Assembly (NCBI GenBank): GCA_017591395.1
Contig: WEDG01001075.1
Coordinates: 62,001-126,000, forward strand
DNA: 64,000 nucleotides
Direction of reading: 5' to 3'
Source: Schistocephalus solidus
Taxonomy: Eukaryota > Platyhelminthes > Cestoda > Diphyllobothriidea > Diphyllobothriidae
In this document: positions 9,610 to 25,200 of the stretch, piece by piece
How the letters are laid out: the number at the start of each line of letters is the position of its first letter
Position numbering within the stretch: position 1 is the first letter of the stretch
The notes under the pieces: generated by a model
The model's input: the letters and a program-made list of their open reading frames with translations, nothing else
Told to the model about the DNA's origin: nothing
The model's database searches: none
Made by a program: the position numbers and the translations under genes

Positions 9610-12600
9610 TTATAAGGTATACATTGTTCAAATTTACAAAATTCGTTGTGGAATGAGTAGTCTTTGACATGGGACCAGGCGCTCACTTCCTATTCTCTTT
9701 TCAAAGATCAGAAACCAAATATGAATCGTCGTAGTTCCACGTCCTATGCCTTAGCAAAATTACGAGTGTTGATTGGATCTTACATTTATTTTTTGATTAG
9801 ATTATTGACAGCATTGTATATTAAAGATTGATATGCTTAAATTATACAATAACGTATCAAAGCAATAAATGCCACCCTGGACCCCAGCTGGATATACTGA
9901 ACTATACGTGCTATACCTCAAAAGTATTGGCCATTTTTATTTGCCAAAATCGCATTTCATTTAGACATTTTGTTATTTACCTTCCATCATTTCCGTGTTT
10001 ATTAACTTGATAATACCTCTCAAAAAATGCGCTGAATAACGATATTTTCCGAGCTCGGATTAAAACGGACAGTTGTTTTGGCATTAAACATAGAAAGAAT
10101 TCAGAGATATCGTGGAATACAAATGAACTTCGTAAGAAATATTCGGGATTTTTCTAATCTTATCTTTTTTAAATTTAAACATCTGTCACTGAAAAATATG
10201 AAGCTGGTTGCTGTTTTAAAATGATAGCTGTTATGCAATAGGCATTCCTTCGAAATATCGTGAATTTTTAAAATGATATTATGGACCTTTTGGCTGTCGA
10301 TTACGACGAGTTAAACCATTTTCTCCACTGGAGGCAAGTACAGGGATGGTACGTTGGCGTGAATTAATTGCAAGCGATAGAAGACTTGTGCTGCATATAC
10401 CGCTTTCTCTTTTTTCTCACCATCTGTGTCTCGTTTCTTGATAAGTTCAAGAAGGCCGACGGTTTGTTCTGTCGCACGTGTGAGTTATCATATACTTGGT
10501 ATCTAAAACATTGATAGAATTAAATCAATGTGGAGAAACATGCCAGCCACCAGCAAATTCTCCCGATTTCGGTCATTTTGACTTGGTCGAGGAGATGGCA
10601 CGTTAGCTTATCGGGTATCTGAAAGGAATTTGCTTTTAATTCATGGTTTTTTGGGGTTTGCAGAGGTGCTTTAATTTTTTTACATTAAAAGTTGCCAAAG
10701 GTTTGTAAAAATAAACTTTGAGACAGAAATAATGTAATAAACCTCAACTAATTTAGCCAATTATCTACTTAAAAGTGAAAAAGGAGAATATGCACAATGA
10801 AATAATAAATAATTTTAGAATAACTTTAGGGTGGGTTTGAAAAATGCTCAATTTATCTTGTATGAGACCTATTGGAGAAATTAATTTTAGTTGAATATGT
10901 AAAAAGTATCGGTATTATTGAAAAATATATCATAAGTCAGACACAATTAAATGTTTGTGAGGAAACGTTTGATAACTCTTTGCGCTATGAAAAGCACCTG
11001 GACCATCGTTTATCGGTAGATCAACTGATCCTGTGAGGCTGAATAAGAGTGTTGGTAAAATTTAACGTTTATCGAGAGCAAGCCGCACCCTTAGGTATGA
11101 TCCATAAACATGCGTGATACTTATGATTAAGAAAAATGGTGTACGGAATCCTAGAGCCATTTTTTCAATTCCCATTTCTTTCACAAGGCAGGTCAAGGAC
11201 ACCAACATCAATCAATTGAATGGTGTCTCTTTCACCCTATCAAACTAAAATGTTCACCGTAAATTCCCAACAGGAAGCTGGGAACATTCCACACTATTAA
11301 AAGGGGTACTATGGATACGTGCGTTGTTGACACCCTTTGCTTTTAGGTCAGAGTTTACAAGAGATCCATCAAACTATGGTTTCTATACAATAATTTATTG
11401 ACGAAAAAGCTGTTCGAAAACATCAGTTAACTCATTTACGTAAAGACAAAAAGCAGAATATCATGAAGCAAATAACAAGCAGACTGAAATGGCATTTTAT
11501 GCATTATTACTTGTCATTAGTCAGTCATACCCAAACCCAATTGTTGTAAACCCAAGGCTTTAACTTGCAACTTGTCGGTTGGATGTTTGACACTTTGAAT
11601 CACTGCGCCACGAAACCCTTATTTATGTCAATTTCAGTCATAAATAACATTGTGTCTATATTTCTAGTTGCTGTGTTGCTGCAGGCTCGGCTAGATTGAG
11701 CCCCATTTCACAAAGGGGCGAATGAATCCTGCAAACGATGGATGAATGCCTACTTATTATTATTTAGGAAGTGATCGCTTAAATGTTCTAACAAGGGAGA
11801 TGTGAACCTCTGGTAGACACGTAATCGTGTATAATATGTTTCATTGATGATACGTAGGCTAAACAGGACTGCTTTGTACAATAAACAATAAAGAAGACGA
11901 GAGAACGGAGGATATTCATTTTGAAAATGTCCATTTTGATTTTCGTTAAATAACTTAAATCTGTCCCTGTGTCGAGAATAAACATTATTGGACATAGAGT
12001 ACATACATTTAAAGAGGAATACACAACTTTAATGAGCAGAGCAACTTTAATTTCATGTAGTTCAACCTCTGTGCACGTCAGATATGGGATAGTGTTTAAC
12101 ATACGTAGACTTATTATGCGGGCGTGCGGCGAAAAATAGTGCGATACCATTTCATTATATATATATATATTTGAATTAATAACCGCATCGAAAATCAATG
12201 AGAAAATTGTGTACTACTTTAGTAGCCAAATTTTACAGCTGAGTCGTTATGCGGGCTCTCAGGATGAAGCTCCTTCAAAATTCGATGTCCCTCCATGACT
12301 GATGTGTCTTGCTATTAGGCTGCAGAAAAATTAATACGACAAACCCAAAAACGTAATTTGTTTGAATGGAAAACACTTTTAAGAATTTCTGTTAACATTT
12401 GATGACCTAGGGAATCTACAAAAAGCCTCAAACTCACTCAAGGCTACTTAAGTAAAAAGAAGTTAAAATATTCTGCAACAAACGCAGTCTTGCCAACTGG
12501 TAAATACTCTGCCAATGTCACTATGGGGATTAATTTCCACAAGCACATTGATGGCATAGACGTGACATGCCTTTTCTAGAGGATGGGTGACGTATTAAGC

Positions 12601-13429
12601 CCTTGCAGGCTTCTGCCACTGACCATTTTTAATTCATAAAAGTTATGTAAATAGATGTGAGCTTAAAGATGTGATCAGATTTTTCCTTAATACAAAATAT
12701 ATATGCCATACACAAGGAATCAAAGAATTTTCTTCATATTATAGTGAAGCGACATTTCCATTCCATTAGGAAGTACCAAACTAGTTTGATCTATCTTTTA
12801 ATGTGAACCATTAACAAGATCAGGATGTGTATCATGGAGATGTCACAATCATTGGAATCAGATAGTCAGTCATCAGCACCAGCACGTAAACAAGATCCAT
12901 TTTAACGCAAATAATGAATGCATGCATGAACTAAAGGAGTCAAATGTCTGCAAAATTGTTCAAATAAATAAAGAATAAAATTACCAAAAGTATTTAAAGT
13001 ATAGAATTGTGTGTTAATCAATCGAGACTAGCGACATTTTCCTTTCTTGACACAAATGTCTCCAGCGTGTAAAATACAGAATTCAGGGGTAAATATAATC
13101 CACTTTTCGTGTGGGTCGTGGTTTAATTTCCATAAACGTGTAATTGCTTAGCTGCTTAATTTATCTATTACCTTGTAAAAATATGGTTAATATTTGAGAT
13201 TGATTTTCCGCCAACAGTTATTAACAGGTGAATTTCAGGCAGCAGTTCAGAAAAAGAAGAACAATACGTTTATTGGTCTTAAGTTTCCGATTCTCACTTG
13301 AAAATTCAATTCTCAGAGAGATTCTTAGATCACGGTAATCGTGGTACGAGGTGCGAAGTATTTATAGAACAGTGTGGCTACGCGACGACAAAGGCACTGC
13401 AATTAGCAGCTCTCAAGATCAAAACTGAT
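9610..13429. other. AT-rich stretch, no supported gene
   Basis: No coding region, RNA gene or dispersed repeat is recognised. Two overlapping minus-strand ORFs (11750-12198) are in different frames and look like chance. A short AT microsatellite lies at about 12155-12171. Confidence 0.5.
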
Positions 13430-13610
13430 GCGGTGATTACATGATAGTCAGGCGCCAGGTTGTGAAATCGAATGGCCCACTGCTTCGGCAGGAAACGTCT
13501 AGAGCTGTTTGTCTGAGCTGGCACAGTTTTAGACAAAGCAACTTTTTTCTAGAAACCAGGAGATTATTTCGCACGCAACTGGCTAAGCATGCAGCTTCAG
13601 TGATTAGACT
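13430..13610 (+). mobile_element. small PLE scrap (GIY-YIG N-terminal half)
   Basis: About 150 bp here aligns by eye with 4875-5040. Both carry CAGG(T/C)GCCAGGTT at the left and end with a block encoding TR..F/L..R..LA/MA.H (here LETRRLFRTQLAKHAAS), the R...EH region of a PLE GIY-YIG domain. It is much diverged, and neither the downstream half nor any RT is visible. Confidence 0.4.
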
Positions 13611-16600
13611 CATATTCTAAAAAATGTATATAACTTCCAGTGTACTTCCAAGAGAATCCCCTTGGTAGACTGATATTGATATTGGGAATTTTGAATTCCA
13701 CACGCTACTGAATTTACAACAGAAACAAAAACATAAATTAAAGAATATATTGCCCTCATATTATGATTTTCAGCGATTTTTGGGAAAAACAGGTTTCGCC
13801 ACATCTTTCGATTATAAGTTCTTTGTTTAATTTAACATACCATAGACATGTTCAAACATGTGGTCTACCAGGCTGTATCAGTCCGCTCAATGGCATCTAA
13901 CATATAAATAATGGTTAAATAAAGCTTAATATCCCTTAAACATTTACTGGCATATTTGAGAAATAACATCCGCTGATGTCGAACGCATAACAGATAAATA
14001 TTCAGTCAATAAATTAAATCTTGAAATATGAATATAAATTCTGCAATATGACTTAAGGTAGACGGGATAGCTTTGGTAAAAATTAAATATTGCTAACCAT
14101 GCAAAGCAAAACAAAATATACCACTTTTTGTAAGAATTGTATTTTTAGGCATCTGCACAAACGGCACGCACTGCATATGACTGAATCATAATTAAAGTGT
14201 TTTTATTTAATTTCAAATGATAATACAAAAGCCGGGAAAGCCATCCACAAATAAGCCTACATTTTGATACATTTGAGAAACCATAATTTACCTCATTATG
14301 GACCTAACCATAATATTTACAGTAAAAAACGTTCAGTCACAAAACTATCCGTCAGCAAACACTAAACCTTAACATAAACGTTATCCCAAACTGCAACCTT
14401 GTTTTGAACATAAACTGATACATGGAAAGTTGTAAAGTAACTTGGAATAAAAAATGGGTAGTGTTTTCTGTGTTTTGGTCACCAAATTGACGAAAAATCT
14501 ATAGGCATATGGATCAGGTATTTCAATTCGTTTTGATATTGCAGGTATTCTTAAAAACTAGCATAGAGAAGCAAATGCACTTTCATAAAAGATTTAGTTT
14601 AGATAAGGCCGAGATTAATTATTTCATATTTCAATCACATTTTGCAATCTTGTCTGACGTTTCTCATGCAGCGTTAAAAACCTAAACTCGTGAGCTCAAT
14701 CGCTAATTGGGCATATTTAAAGGACTGATATTAAACGAAGTTGTGTTGCTATCTTAATTATGGTTCTTTGTAGGTGGAATAAAACATTTAAAGTGAACTC
14801 AATGGTAACATGGGATACAAAAACGTGAAGGCTGTACAAATCGCCATCATTAGTAACTTTTCCCACGAATATATGTTATTTGGTGGTCAGTGTTTTCAAC
14901 CCCTATCAATACCACCATGAGTGTTGAAAGTATCTTTAAAATTAAATACGGTGAGTCAATGTTGTTTTCTGTAATTGAAAGCCTTTTCTTTAATTAACCT
15001 GAATGGTGCACGTAACTTACATGACTGATTTACTGCTTGTTTAGTGCAAATCCTATGTGGTTTTATGTAATCCTTGGATGATGTCCATTCGCATGTGACG
15101 CATAGCCAATCCGACAAGACGCCTGTTAATATCTCAAAGCTAAGAAGCACATATGTAAGTGCTTAAACACATCATGAGTTCTGGATCCACGTGTTTTGCA
15201 TGACTTCATTAGAATAACATACGTAGCAAATAAAAAAATTGATTAAAAGGGGATAATAATGGACGAATAGTGATTAATAAAACTTTCAATAGAAAATAAA
15301 AAATTAAAAGATCTGATAAATTTAATAGGCTAATGACAAGCTACGATTATAACTTTCATAGTTTAATTTTGTATAAAGAATCCAATTGTGTCAGCTGACG
15401 TTTGTTTACAATTATGTTTTGGTTTCATAACAATCTCTTGTATTAAGGCGCGTTTGCGAAAACCGAGGTTTATGATAGTATATTTTTGCATAGCAATTTC
15501 ATTTTAATGAGAAAATGAGGCATTTAATTATCTTATTGGCTGCTGCTTCTGTTAAGGGCTTCTATCTAAGCCGATGTTATGTGCTAAGCATTCTTTGTTT
15601 ACAAAGTGGTGTTTGATATTAGGTTTGCTTGTTTTATGGTTGGTTTTAGAAAATAATAATTTGTACATTCTACATTAAAATTCTGTTTTTGAATGCATAA
15701 TAAACTTTCTGGACTACTGTATTTTAGCAATATGAAATTGAGTTTTTTGTGCGCCCACAAATATACATGTTTACTATATATAAGCAGAAAGCCTTTATAA
15801 GCAGTATTCGTTCATTGCTGACATATATTAAACATATCTCTTTCTTTTTATTAAAAAATACAATGAGTTTCAAAATACAAATATTTAATCATAACTTTCA
15901 ATTACCAAACACAGATATAAAAATACAAAAATGTCTAAAAGGTTCTTGTCGTGCATCGCTCTTAAACGATTCGTACGTAATAACGTTTCATTGTATTTAA
16001 TATAGGACAGTATTCACTGTAGATCATTTTCCTGGATTTAAATATACTGCGGCACTCAGGTCTTCATTCTAGAGAAGCTGAAGAATTCAAGAATAAGACA
16101 CTGACTTACTTGTATGAAAAGGACTTATGAAATGAATGAATTTTAAGAAATGGTAAGTAAAGGAGAGCAACTGAGAGAACACATCAGATTTTATGTTTTC
16201 AATTTAATAGTTATCGTATAAGCAGGCATGTGAGCTATAACGGTATAAGTTAGAACAATAGAACGTTAGATGAACGACTTCACATAGTCTTGGATTAACC
16301 GATTTTTCACATTAGAGCTGATTTATAGGTGGCAAGAATGTGATAAGTTAAGTTGTATTACATTGACAAAATATCATTTATACAATGTCTTAAACCACAA
16401 TTTATTAAAATATATCAGCAAACCATTGGAAATTGCAACTATTTTGTTAAAACAATTGTTCGAAAAGGCAAATTCCCAACCACATGTATGTGGTCATTCG
16501 TCATCAAGCCAGTACAATGACCTGGAAAATAAACTCATAGGTTACGTACAGTGCTGATATTGTTCAAGATGGGAGGAGGATAGTCGCACAATTCGTTTCC

Positions 16601-19600
16601 ACGCTGCTCGCATGGCTGTGTCGGCGTTTTGAGGTCGTTGGACCTGGAAGCAGAGGAAGAAAGAAAGGGGGGTATCAAGGTGAGCGATGTGAGCAATACA
16701 TGTGCGTTAAACACGTGAAAGGGTTGGGGCTGCATACGAGTACTGCATTGAGGGGCCTAGAGAGGAAGACTGTGTGTGTCAAAGTCTGCTAACAACAGAG
16801 CATTGGGTTTGCCAGAACAATTGCTAGCATTCGGTTGCATAGGCGTTTAGAGTAGCGTGCGGGTGCGTGGTAGGTCAACTGAAAGGCGTTTTTGGCGTCC
16901 ATTTGGTGGTTCGTATTCATTAGATGTGCATGAATTGAAGTAGAAATCAATTTCGTTTCTCCTTCACCTCACAATGCGGGTATGTATTCGCGTACCCTTT
17001 TTTCCAAATGCCTTGTTGTTCGGTCAAGTAATTGCCGTTTCCCATCATTTGTGGTGAAGCACGGTAAGGACTGGATAAGCAGGCAAGGCGGATAGTGGAC
17101 GAATAACATATAAAGGGTTGAAAAATACGTCCATTACCAATAAACAACTAACTAACTTTATCACTGGAATTTACAAAACAAATGGAAAAGGAGGAAGTCA
17201 GGTTATGGCACGCATGCTACCAAATTGATTGGAGTGACAGAGGTTTCGGAATTGAGGGCTTCTTGCAGTGAGAATGAGCTGACTGCCAGTAAGTAGAACA
17301 TTTGCGGAGAACCAATGCAAACTAGATTCCAAGGATTTATTTAGAGGATGCAGCTCGCTCGTGTGCAAATAGCGTGCTTTACGATAATTTCAAAAGGAAA
17401 TCATCTTATTTTAATGAACAAATAATAAAAATATTGATACATAAAATATTTACGCCAATTTGTGGGTTTCCTATAGCGTCAAAATAAGTTATTCGTTATA
17501 AAGCATAATGGCAATTTCATTTAAAGTAAACATTTTTTTCAGTTTCTGCTGATAGTTGCACACCGGTACAAAAATAGCATAAAGTGTTCTGAACCCAATC
17601 ACATCTTCCCATTTTCCACTCAAATTAACATTCCTTGAGTAAACGAACAAATTTTATCACAAAAAAACTGAATAGCATATGAAGCAGCTCACATAACATG
17701 GCGTGCAATATATTGTTATTAGTTCTGAGCCAGAGATGTGATTAATTGCCCCAGAACAAGTTATCTTGAACGTTGTTAGAGGTTTTTGTTCTTTAACATG
17801 CAAGTTAATGAAGTAGAACACAGTGAAAGTAAAGGAAAGCGCAGGATGAACATATCTTCAACGAAATGTCTGTGTACTGAGGTATAAATCATGACATGAG
17901 AAATGGAAAGAAAAAACGTAAAAAGGCAAACATCGCGAGAAATGATATGAAAAGTTAAGGTATACATCGGACACAAATAGCAAAGTAATGACACTTCTTC
18001 AACATGATAATTGAGTGCTTTCTAAATTCTGGAAAACACTATGCAAAATGAATTCAATATTAGATACAGATGCATGATTTTCCTTACACTGAAAACGAAA
18101 GTCATTAAGCTTCGAAATCCTTTATGCAAATGAAACAAATGTCAAATCAAAGGTTTTGCGGTAAATTATTTTTTTTTCAAAAATTAACCTTACATTAACC
18201 TAACATTAAATAGGCAATTTAATATAGATGTAGAAATCCACAAATCTCATGTCATCAAGACCAAAAGATTTAAGAAAAACAATTGAGATATTAATTAGGA
18301 ACCTTGAGGCACGGCGCAGTTGTGAAGTTTCTGTTTGCAAGACTGAAAATGAAGAACATGAAACATTTCACGACATATAGTACCGTAGGGACGTCACCTT
18401 ACGATTTTACCGGCTGATTAAAAAACAACGCAAATAAATGGTCTCATGTTACCAGGAATATAACAGCATTTTACCTACTGCACCTTAATTGATAGGCAAA
18501 TTTAAAGGGTCAAATGAAATACATAATAATGACGCTCTACTATGAAATTAAACCGTTGAATTAATCGCCTAAACTCTGGGAGTTCAGGCGGACAATTAAA
18601 ATAATCAGATGATTAGGAACAGGGATAAACTAAACCTTTTTAAGTAAGCCAACGTTTCGCAATATCTAGCAGTAATAGAAAAGCCACTCAGAAATCGTTT
18701 CAAGAGATGAACGTGCCCAATTTGTACTTCAGGGCTTAAGCTCCACCGTGCCACATGTAGTTTGCACGAAAGGCGTTTATATTAAAGTCCTTCGATAAGT
18801 ATACCTAACGTATCATGCAAATAATCATAAAAAGTATGTTATTTAACATTTATTCCATCAACACCTTTTTTTAAAATTACCAAGGGTTTTATTAATGGAG
18901 CCTCTGTAGGACATAGGCTTGTTATAAATCGGCAAAAAAAAATTATAAACGTTCTTGCCTCCTGAAAAATAACGTAGCATGTTGATGTTATTGTTCATAC
19001 TTTTGTTTAACATGCACCGTAAAAATTTCCAGAACAGTGCAAATAAATAAATCCATGGATGCGGTAGCAAATCGAACCTAACCCGACAGCCATCTTTATT
19101 TCTTTCAGTAGATGAGCATTGCTGGCATAGAAAAGGAAAATAGCAGCGTTCTACAGCATGTCATGCAACGAAATTTAGAACAAAGCTTTATTTGGTCGTT
19201 TTTTAACTTTTATATATGGAGGTGTATTTCTGTAATTTATAACACTGGGAATTTCTTGGCATTGAAGAAATAGAACATTGCAATAAAATATGATGTATTT
19301 TAATTTGAAAACGAATTTTAAACAAAAAACGTTTGACTATCGAAAATGATGTAGCAGTAGTTTCTTTAAAGGAAAACAATATACGCCGTGGCTCTCTACC
19401 TTAGCTTTTTTAACTGCTTTTTGGAGTAAGAAAAACTGTGAGCAAAAGCTAACCAGATATTTATATGTGAGCGATAGGGTGGAACATTCGGTTATTAAGA
19501 ATACCTAGGACATGTACCTTAAATGTTATCATGCAAGAAACTGAACACTATGCAACGTTCATTTTGTAAACTTTGCTCAATAAAAAAGGGGATGCTGAAT

Positions 19601-22120
19601 TGCAACTGTGACTGTTTTATCTGCCTGCGTGCCACAAAATCTGATTAACGCGTGTTGGTCGTTTCAAAGAGTAATTTAAAACTTTAAAACGTGTCTTTAT
19701 TTTTTAACCAGGCTTCAAAGATGGAGGCAATAAATCTTTCAGGGCGTTTGAGTATGATAAACCCTTAACTTACAGATCTTTATTATCAATTAGTTGTCCG
19801 CAAATGTTTTGTTAAATCAAAAGAATCAGTAGGACAAAACCTCGATCAAATGCATTTTTGTATCTTTCGCCAATTTCTTTTAACAGGAATTTATAATTTC
19901 CTCTACTTATTAAGTGAGAGGACGCATTTGTTGTGCACATTTTACGAGTGTTTGATGGTGAAGTCTTTCGATACTAAACTGGTTTTTTAAAATGAAAAAA
20001 ACAGCCAGTATAAACTGCCGTTTTTCACGTTTTTTCTGTCGTCTTTTGCAAGATGCTTGAAGTCTTATTGATTACTTACTATTTTAACATTCATAATAAA
20101 CAATTACGAATTCCTACGGCAAGCTTCGCGAGGTATGCCAAAGCATAGCATGTCCTTTGGGATACTTTCGTGGTACATACATACCAATGAAAGGGAACGT
20201 TTATGTAATTGAACAGGGCCCTTATCTTCAACTGAAAAAATATGCTCAAATTGGCGTACTGTTGTTGCATTTCATGTATAAGAACTTAATGTTATCCGTA
20301 TTTTAATCAAATCTATGCTAGCCATCAAACTCGAAGCATGTATTAAGGTCAGTCATTTTTCGCTTTACTATAAAAGCATTTTATTTAATGGGAACCAAAT
20401 TCAGATCAAAAGGGATGAGAAAAGTGCACAATTGTTTTATTACGTAACACTGAATAGTATTGGTTTTTAGACTTCCTTTACCCAAGCACAATAGTATTGA
20501 TTTGCTCCGCAATTTTGCGCACATACTTATTTATCATGCTTAACTAGGGTTTTCGATCCAACTGATTAAATATGATATCCACATTTAAATTGTTAAACGC
20601 AGAAATCTCGATTTATCTGTACAGTATTAATGCATTGAGTTATGCTGTTAGAGGTTAATTGCTATAAATGCTATTTATAAATAAATTAATATGTTGATTT
20701 ACCGAATGCCTATTACTCTTTTTGCTTACAGTTAACACATAAATATGCCCATTTGTGCTTGAAATTATTTAATTGCATATATTTTCATGTAAAACTGTTT
20801 AGCACGTAATTGCAGACTAATGTGTAGGAAAAACGATATTATTTGGTGCAATAAAACCATGCAAGTTGCTGGATAAATCTAATCAATCAGGCTTTTTTTC
20901 ACTAAAGCACTTAATTCCACATATGAGCGAGCATTCTTAACAATAAAATGTTTTATGTTATGATCTATGTAGAAGTTGTTGTTAATGAAATAAACTATTA
21001 AATGAATTTCCTTAAGAGTAGGTAAGCATGTTGTATAAAACCCTTAAGGCAGAAATTAAATTCATTTAGAAATAGGAAAAGCAATAGGAAATTGTTTGAA
21101 AAACAAATAACCACGTTAATCGATTAGTAGATATGAAAACTGCCTGTTTTGACTAGAATATTCATATTGTTTATCCTTACGTAAACATAAGATTGTGCAC
21201 ATGGAACGAAATTGGCAAAAGCAATAAAAGTGAAAGGGTATAGTAACATTTCGATAGTTTTTCCGGCGTGCAAAGACAGGCACATTAAATATTGGACATC
21301 TTTTCCTGTAAAATGTAATGAGGTTTCACAGCACAACCCACGCAACGATGTCTAACGGATGTCAAATCGCAATTTTTTACCGTACCTTTCCAATTATGCA
21401 TACAGGTTTGAGTGTTTTTTATCTTTAATTGTGCGTGCATCTGTTTATCTTCGTAAGCCGAGCAATCATGCACCATGTGTATGGCAAAAGCCATAAAAGG
21501 AAAGAAACGAGTTAGAATAAAAGGCTATTAATAAACGGGTTGATTATATTTCAACCCGCGTTTGTACAATAATGTGGGACATAAAGCCTTCCTGTCTTTT
21601 TGCGCGATATTGAACCATGTATTATACCATTACACCATGGTCATTAGTCATTTTGGCTGAGATCTTGTCTGAACCACGACGCCAATTTTCATTGAACATG
21701 AGGATATGTCAATGCACAAGGCTTTTGCAATTCGAATTTTCGTACTTAAGACAATTAAATGGGTAAGCAGTGCACACATTCAAGGTTGGCATTTTGTAAT
21801 CAAACTTTAGCAATGATTACCATGCTGCTTGGATAAAATCCGAACCATTTTATAATTATTTCGCAATCTTCTGGATACCTGTAAAATAAAAACGTATTAA
21901 TTAAGTGTATTTTGTTCGGACACGCAAACATCGGTTAAGATGATTAAATACAACACATAAAATAATTCACTTTCAGAATTTATGTTACACTTAAACTTTC
22001 ATATGTTCATCTCTGCATTTTTTAAAATTAAATTTAACAAACTGTTTTCTTCGTTGAAGAGAATTCATATGCACCAACGTATATTTTGCAAACTTCTTAA
22101 TACACATGCCTTCATCTTAG
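13611..22120. other. long AT-rich stretch, no supported gene
   Basis: Nothing is recognised over about 8.5 kb. A slightly GC-richer part, about 16550-17150, holds two short minus-strand ORFs (16535-16735, 16947-17147) without recognisable domains. The rest has dense stops in all frames and scattered poly-A/T runs. Confidence 0.5.
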
Positions 22121-22228
22121 CGTACTCTGCTAAGTTACAAGGAAAGATTCGTATCTGGGCCTCACCGGGATCAGACATTGTCGCTGCGATTTTCAAAAAC
22201 GTGATCAGCACAATATTTGGTGAACGAG
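22121..22228 (+). CDS. possible internal exon, unrecognised
   Basis: A 108-nt block, GC-richer than its flanks, sits between an acceptor-like pyrimidine-rich TTCATCTTAG and a donor-like GAACGAG followed by GTAGCT. The frame open across it reads AYSAKLQGKIRIWASPGSDI, VAAIFKNVISTIFGER, and extends beyond both edges. Length and phase (1 nt left over at the 3' edge) would join in frame to the candidate exon at 27107-27154. The opposite strand is also open here (NIVLITFLKIAATMSDPGEA on the minus strand), so the strand is not certain. No family is recognised. Confidence 0.25.
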
Positions 22229-25200
22229 GTAGCTGTCTATGCACCATAATCCGTACAGTCGATTTACGTGCATGCTTGTTGGAAAATATAGTGAGCGTTA
22301 TTTAACGTGTTTTCTTAACATAAAAGAGAGAGCAACATTAACAAATCGGTGAAATTATAAGGAAGGTATAATTATTTGGTTCAACGCCATGAAATTACAG
22401 TACAAAACTAGGACAGTCATTCTCATCGATCAAATTTAAATGGAAGGCTTCTTAACAAAGTTTAAAATCCTATCAGGGAAATGCAATTTTTATTCAAAGG
22501 AACGGTTTCTGAATTACATACTATAACGATGTGAAAATTTGCTGTGTTCGGAAATAAATTGGCTCGAGTGCATGAGCAGGGAAATACGGACTTTATCCAG
22601 TAATCCGTGCTTATGTAGCTTTTTAGTTACCTCTCTTTTTTTCCAATACCAGCCGACCATTGAATTTTAAAGCATACACCTTGCGCGCATTTCGGAAACT
22701 TTGTGATATTGCTACAAAAGTTAGTGCACATGTCGTTTGCAGCACATGGAGATGGCCTCACCATGTATATTTCCACCACCAGATGACTATAATTTTTATG
22801 AATCTATCTTCCAGTTCTTTAGCTCATTGCTTATCATAATACGTCTGGAGCGTTCGATTCCATCAGATTCCGTTACTTCTCATGGAATTAAATGCTACCA
22901 GTTGTTTGAATAACGCCCGTCAAGCAGTAAGTAATATGTTTTTTTAGCGTGAGTGTTTTAAAGTCTGAGAGATTTGCTCAGCGTCTTATTTAAACAGCGC
23001 ACTATGTGAACATTCTGCGACCTTAATAAACGATGCCTTATTATTTCCAAGAAAACCTTCGATGTCATGTGTAAAGACTGACTGACTCTTAAGCATTTTC
23101 AGTCATGGCATCTGATTAAACCTTCGAATGCCTTGGCATTATCTTGTCATGAGATCCTGCTGGATGCACAAAGAGACAGCGCAATAGAGTTTGCGCACGT
23201 CTATCGCACCACAGATTTTGCTGCGCACAAGTTACCTATGCTGCGCATGAAATAAGTAACTGATCTTATCAAATAATAATCGAAATTGCAAATCAATTTT
23301 AAATTAAAAATGGTAAATTGAATAAGATAGTCACATGCATTATCGTACAGCATTGCCACATGATAGTTTAAACAATCCGGCCTTAGAAATTAATTCATTA
23401 CGGTCATCTGCAAAGTCTTACATCGAGGAAAAATGACCACTTTTATTAAATTAAATATTTTGTTACATTGTTTTGGTGTCTTTGTAAATTGATATTTATT
23501 TAATAGAAAGCAAATGCTCTCAGTTGTCGGAAAAGCGGTAGTCCTTCACTTATTTATCAACCATATTTTATTGTGCGAGTTTGAGGAAGTTTTCAACTTG
23601 AAGATTATAATAATAGTTTTAATAGCACACAATATTTTTTTCAAATAGTTAACTATCTGTCCATTCATAAACCTTTCTCCTGGATACTACTCCATATAAT
23701 GCAGCTGTTGGCAAATTTCACAAACGACATATATTTTCTGCTTTAGGGCAAATGGGAATTTTGACTTTCCTAATGCAAAACGTACACATTTTGTAGACTT
23801 TAAGCATTGAATGCGAACGCAAATATAGGTGTAATTCAAACTTATTTGCCTAAAAATGATCCTTCTTAAAAACGGATACGATTTTTCTTGTGTCAGATTT
23901 AAAAAGAACTGTTCTGTGGATAAATATATAAAGATAGGATTCTTTTTGTTCTACGTTTCCGTTCAATATATTTATTTGCAAGGACATATAAAATTAGTAG
24001 AGAAACTACACGATAGTTAAGAACCCAGTTATAGCGAGCACAGCCTTCCAGGTGGCCTATAGACAGGATAATCTCAAAGTAGACAAGTGAAGAGTTTGTA
24101 TATACTGCATAAGACCGATCATTGGGACATGCTTGCAAATTTTTGTTTGTGCTGCTCAAACTCGGATTATCTAAAAAAAACATTTGAACTTACTGTTTAA
24201 TTTAAGGGTGGTTTAACACAAGGCTAATTCATAGTAAATGATGGTCATTCGTTGCTATTTTTATCGTAGGCAACATCATAACTCCTTGTCCTTAGAGAAA
24301 ATGCAATTATATCTTTGAGAATGATTTGAAAATCATGACGCACATCAAAATAGCTTTATATTCACTTTCGGCTTCTGAAAAAAGCACATGTTCGATCTTT
24401 TCATCTGAAAAATAAGCGAGCTTACGCAAGTTTGAAAATTTCATTCGTCAATTAAATTATACGCTTTAACAGCGGAATCTAAAGGAAGAATTAAGGAGGT
24501 TAAACTCGTTAACTGGGCTGAAAATATATCGCATAATTACGCCTGGAGGAATAGCAGCATGAAGGATGCAACTGCTATACTAATTCTTTCCTAGTTACTA
24601 TCATCCGCTTGCCAACCATTTGTAAATCAGCTCGGAATAAAGAAAATTTAAGATCATACAATGTGTTCAGATTGTCTTTATCTTGCGGAAATTAATGCTG
24701 GCATTCCAAGGGGTAGGTTACAACCATATATCCCGAAACGTGCGGTTAGGTATATATTACTTCCTTAAATTGAAAAATCAGTGATTTGGTTGCGAAATTA
24801 ATACGTAATCCTTTTATTTATCCATATGGGTGCATGCTAAAAAGCCTACAAATGGATAAGAGACCTTTATGCTGATGCAGCTTTTACTGAAAACTTAAAA
24901 ATGCAAAGTGAAAAATAATTCCAATGTGCATTTTCTTGCAGATTTCCTACATTCTGTCTCATTATCCTGGCCAACAGTGGTTCTCAACAGTCCCTCTTTT
25001 TGCTTTCATCTACCGCGCTTGCGTTAGCTGACAGTAGTTGTGTACATAAGCACAGTCATGCGCACCTCCTTCGCCAAATGGCAGATGTTGCGAAAGCCTC
25101 AGTCCTGGGTTCACATTGACGATGAGTGCACAACAAACAGTCATTTATCTGCACTGCAATCCGATGTTTCCTTTCCCACAATTTTCTTATTATTCCGCTT

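Noticed and set aside
14651..14670. Isolated minus-strand GAAACGTCAGAC resembling the PLE ribozyme end
   Set aside because: No CTGATGA core or stem lies upstream and there is no PLE sequence around it; probably chance.
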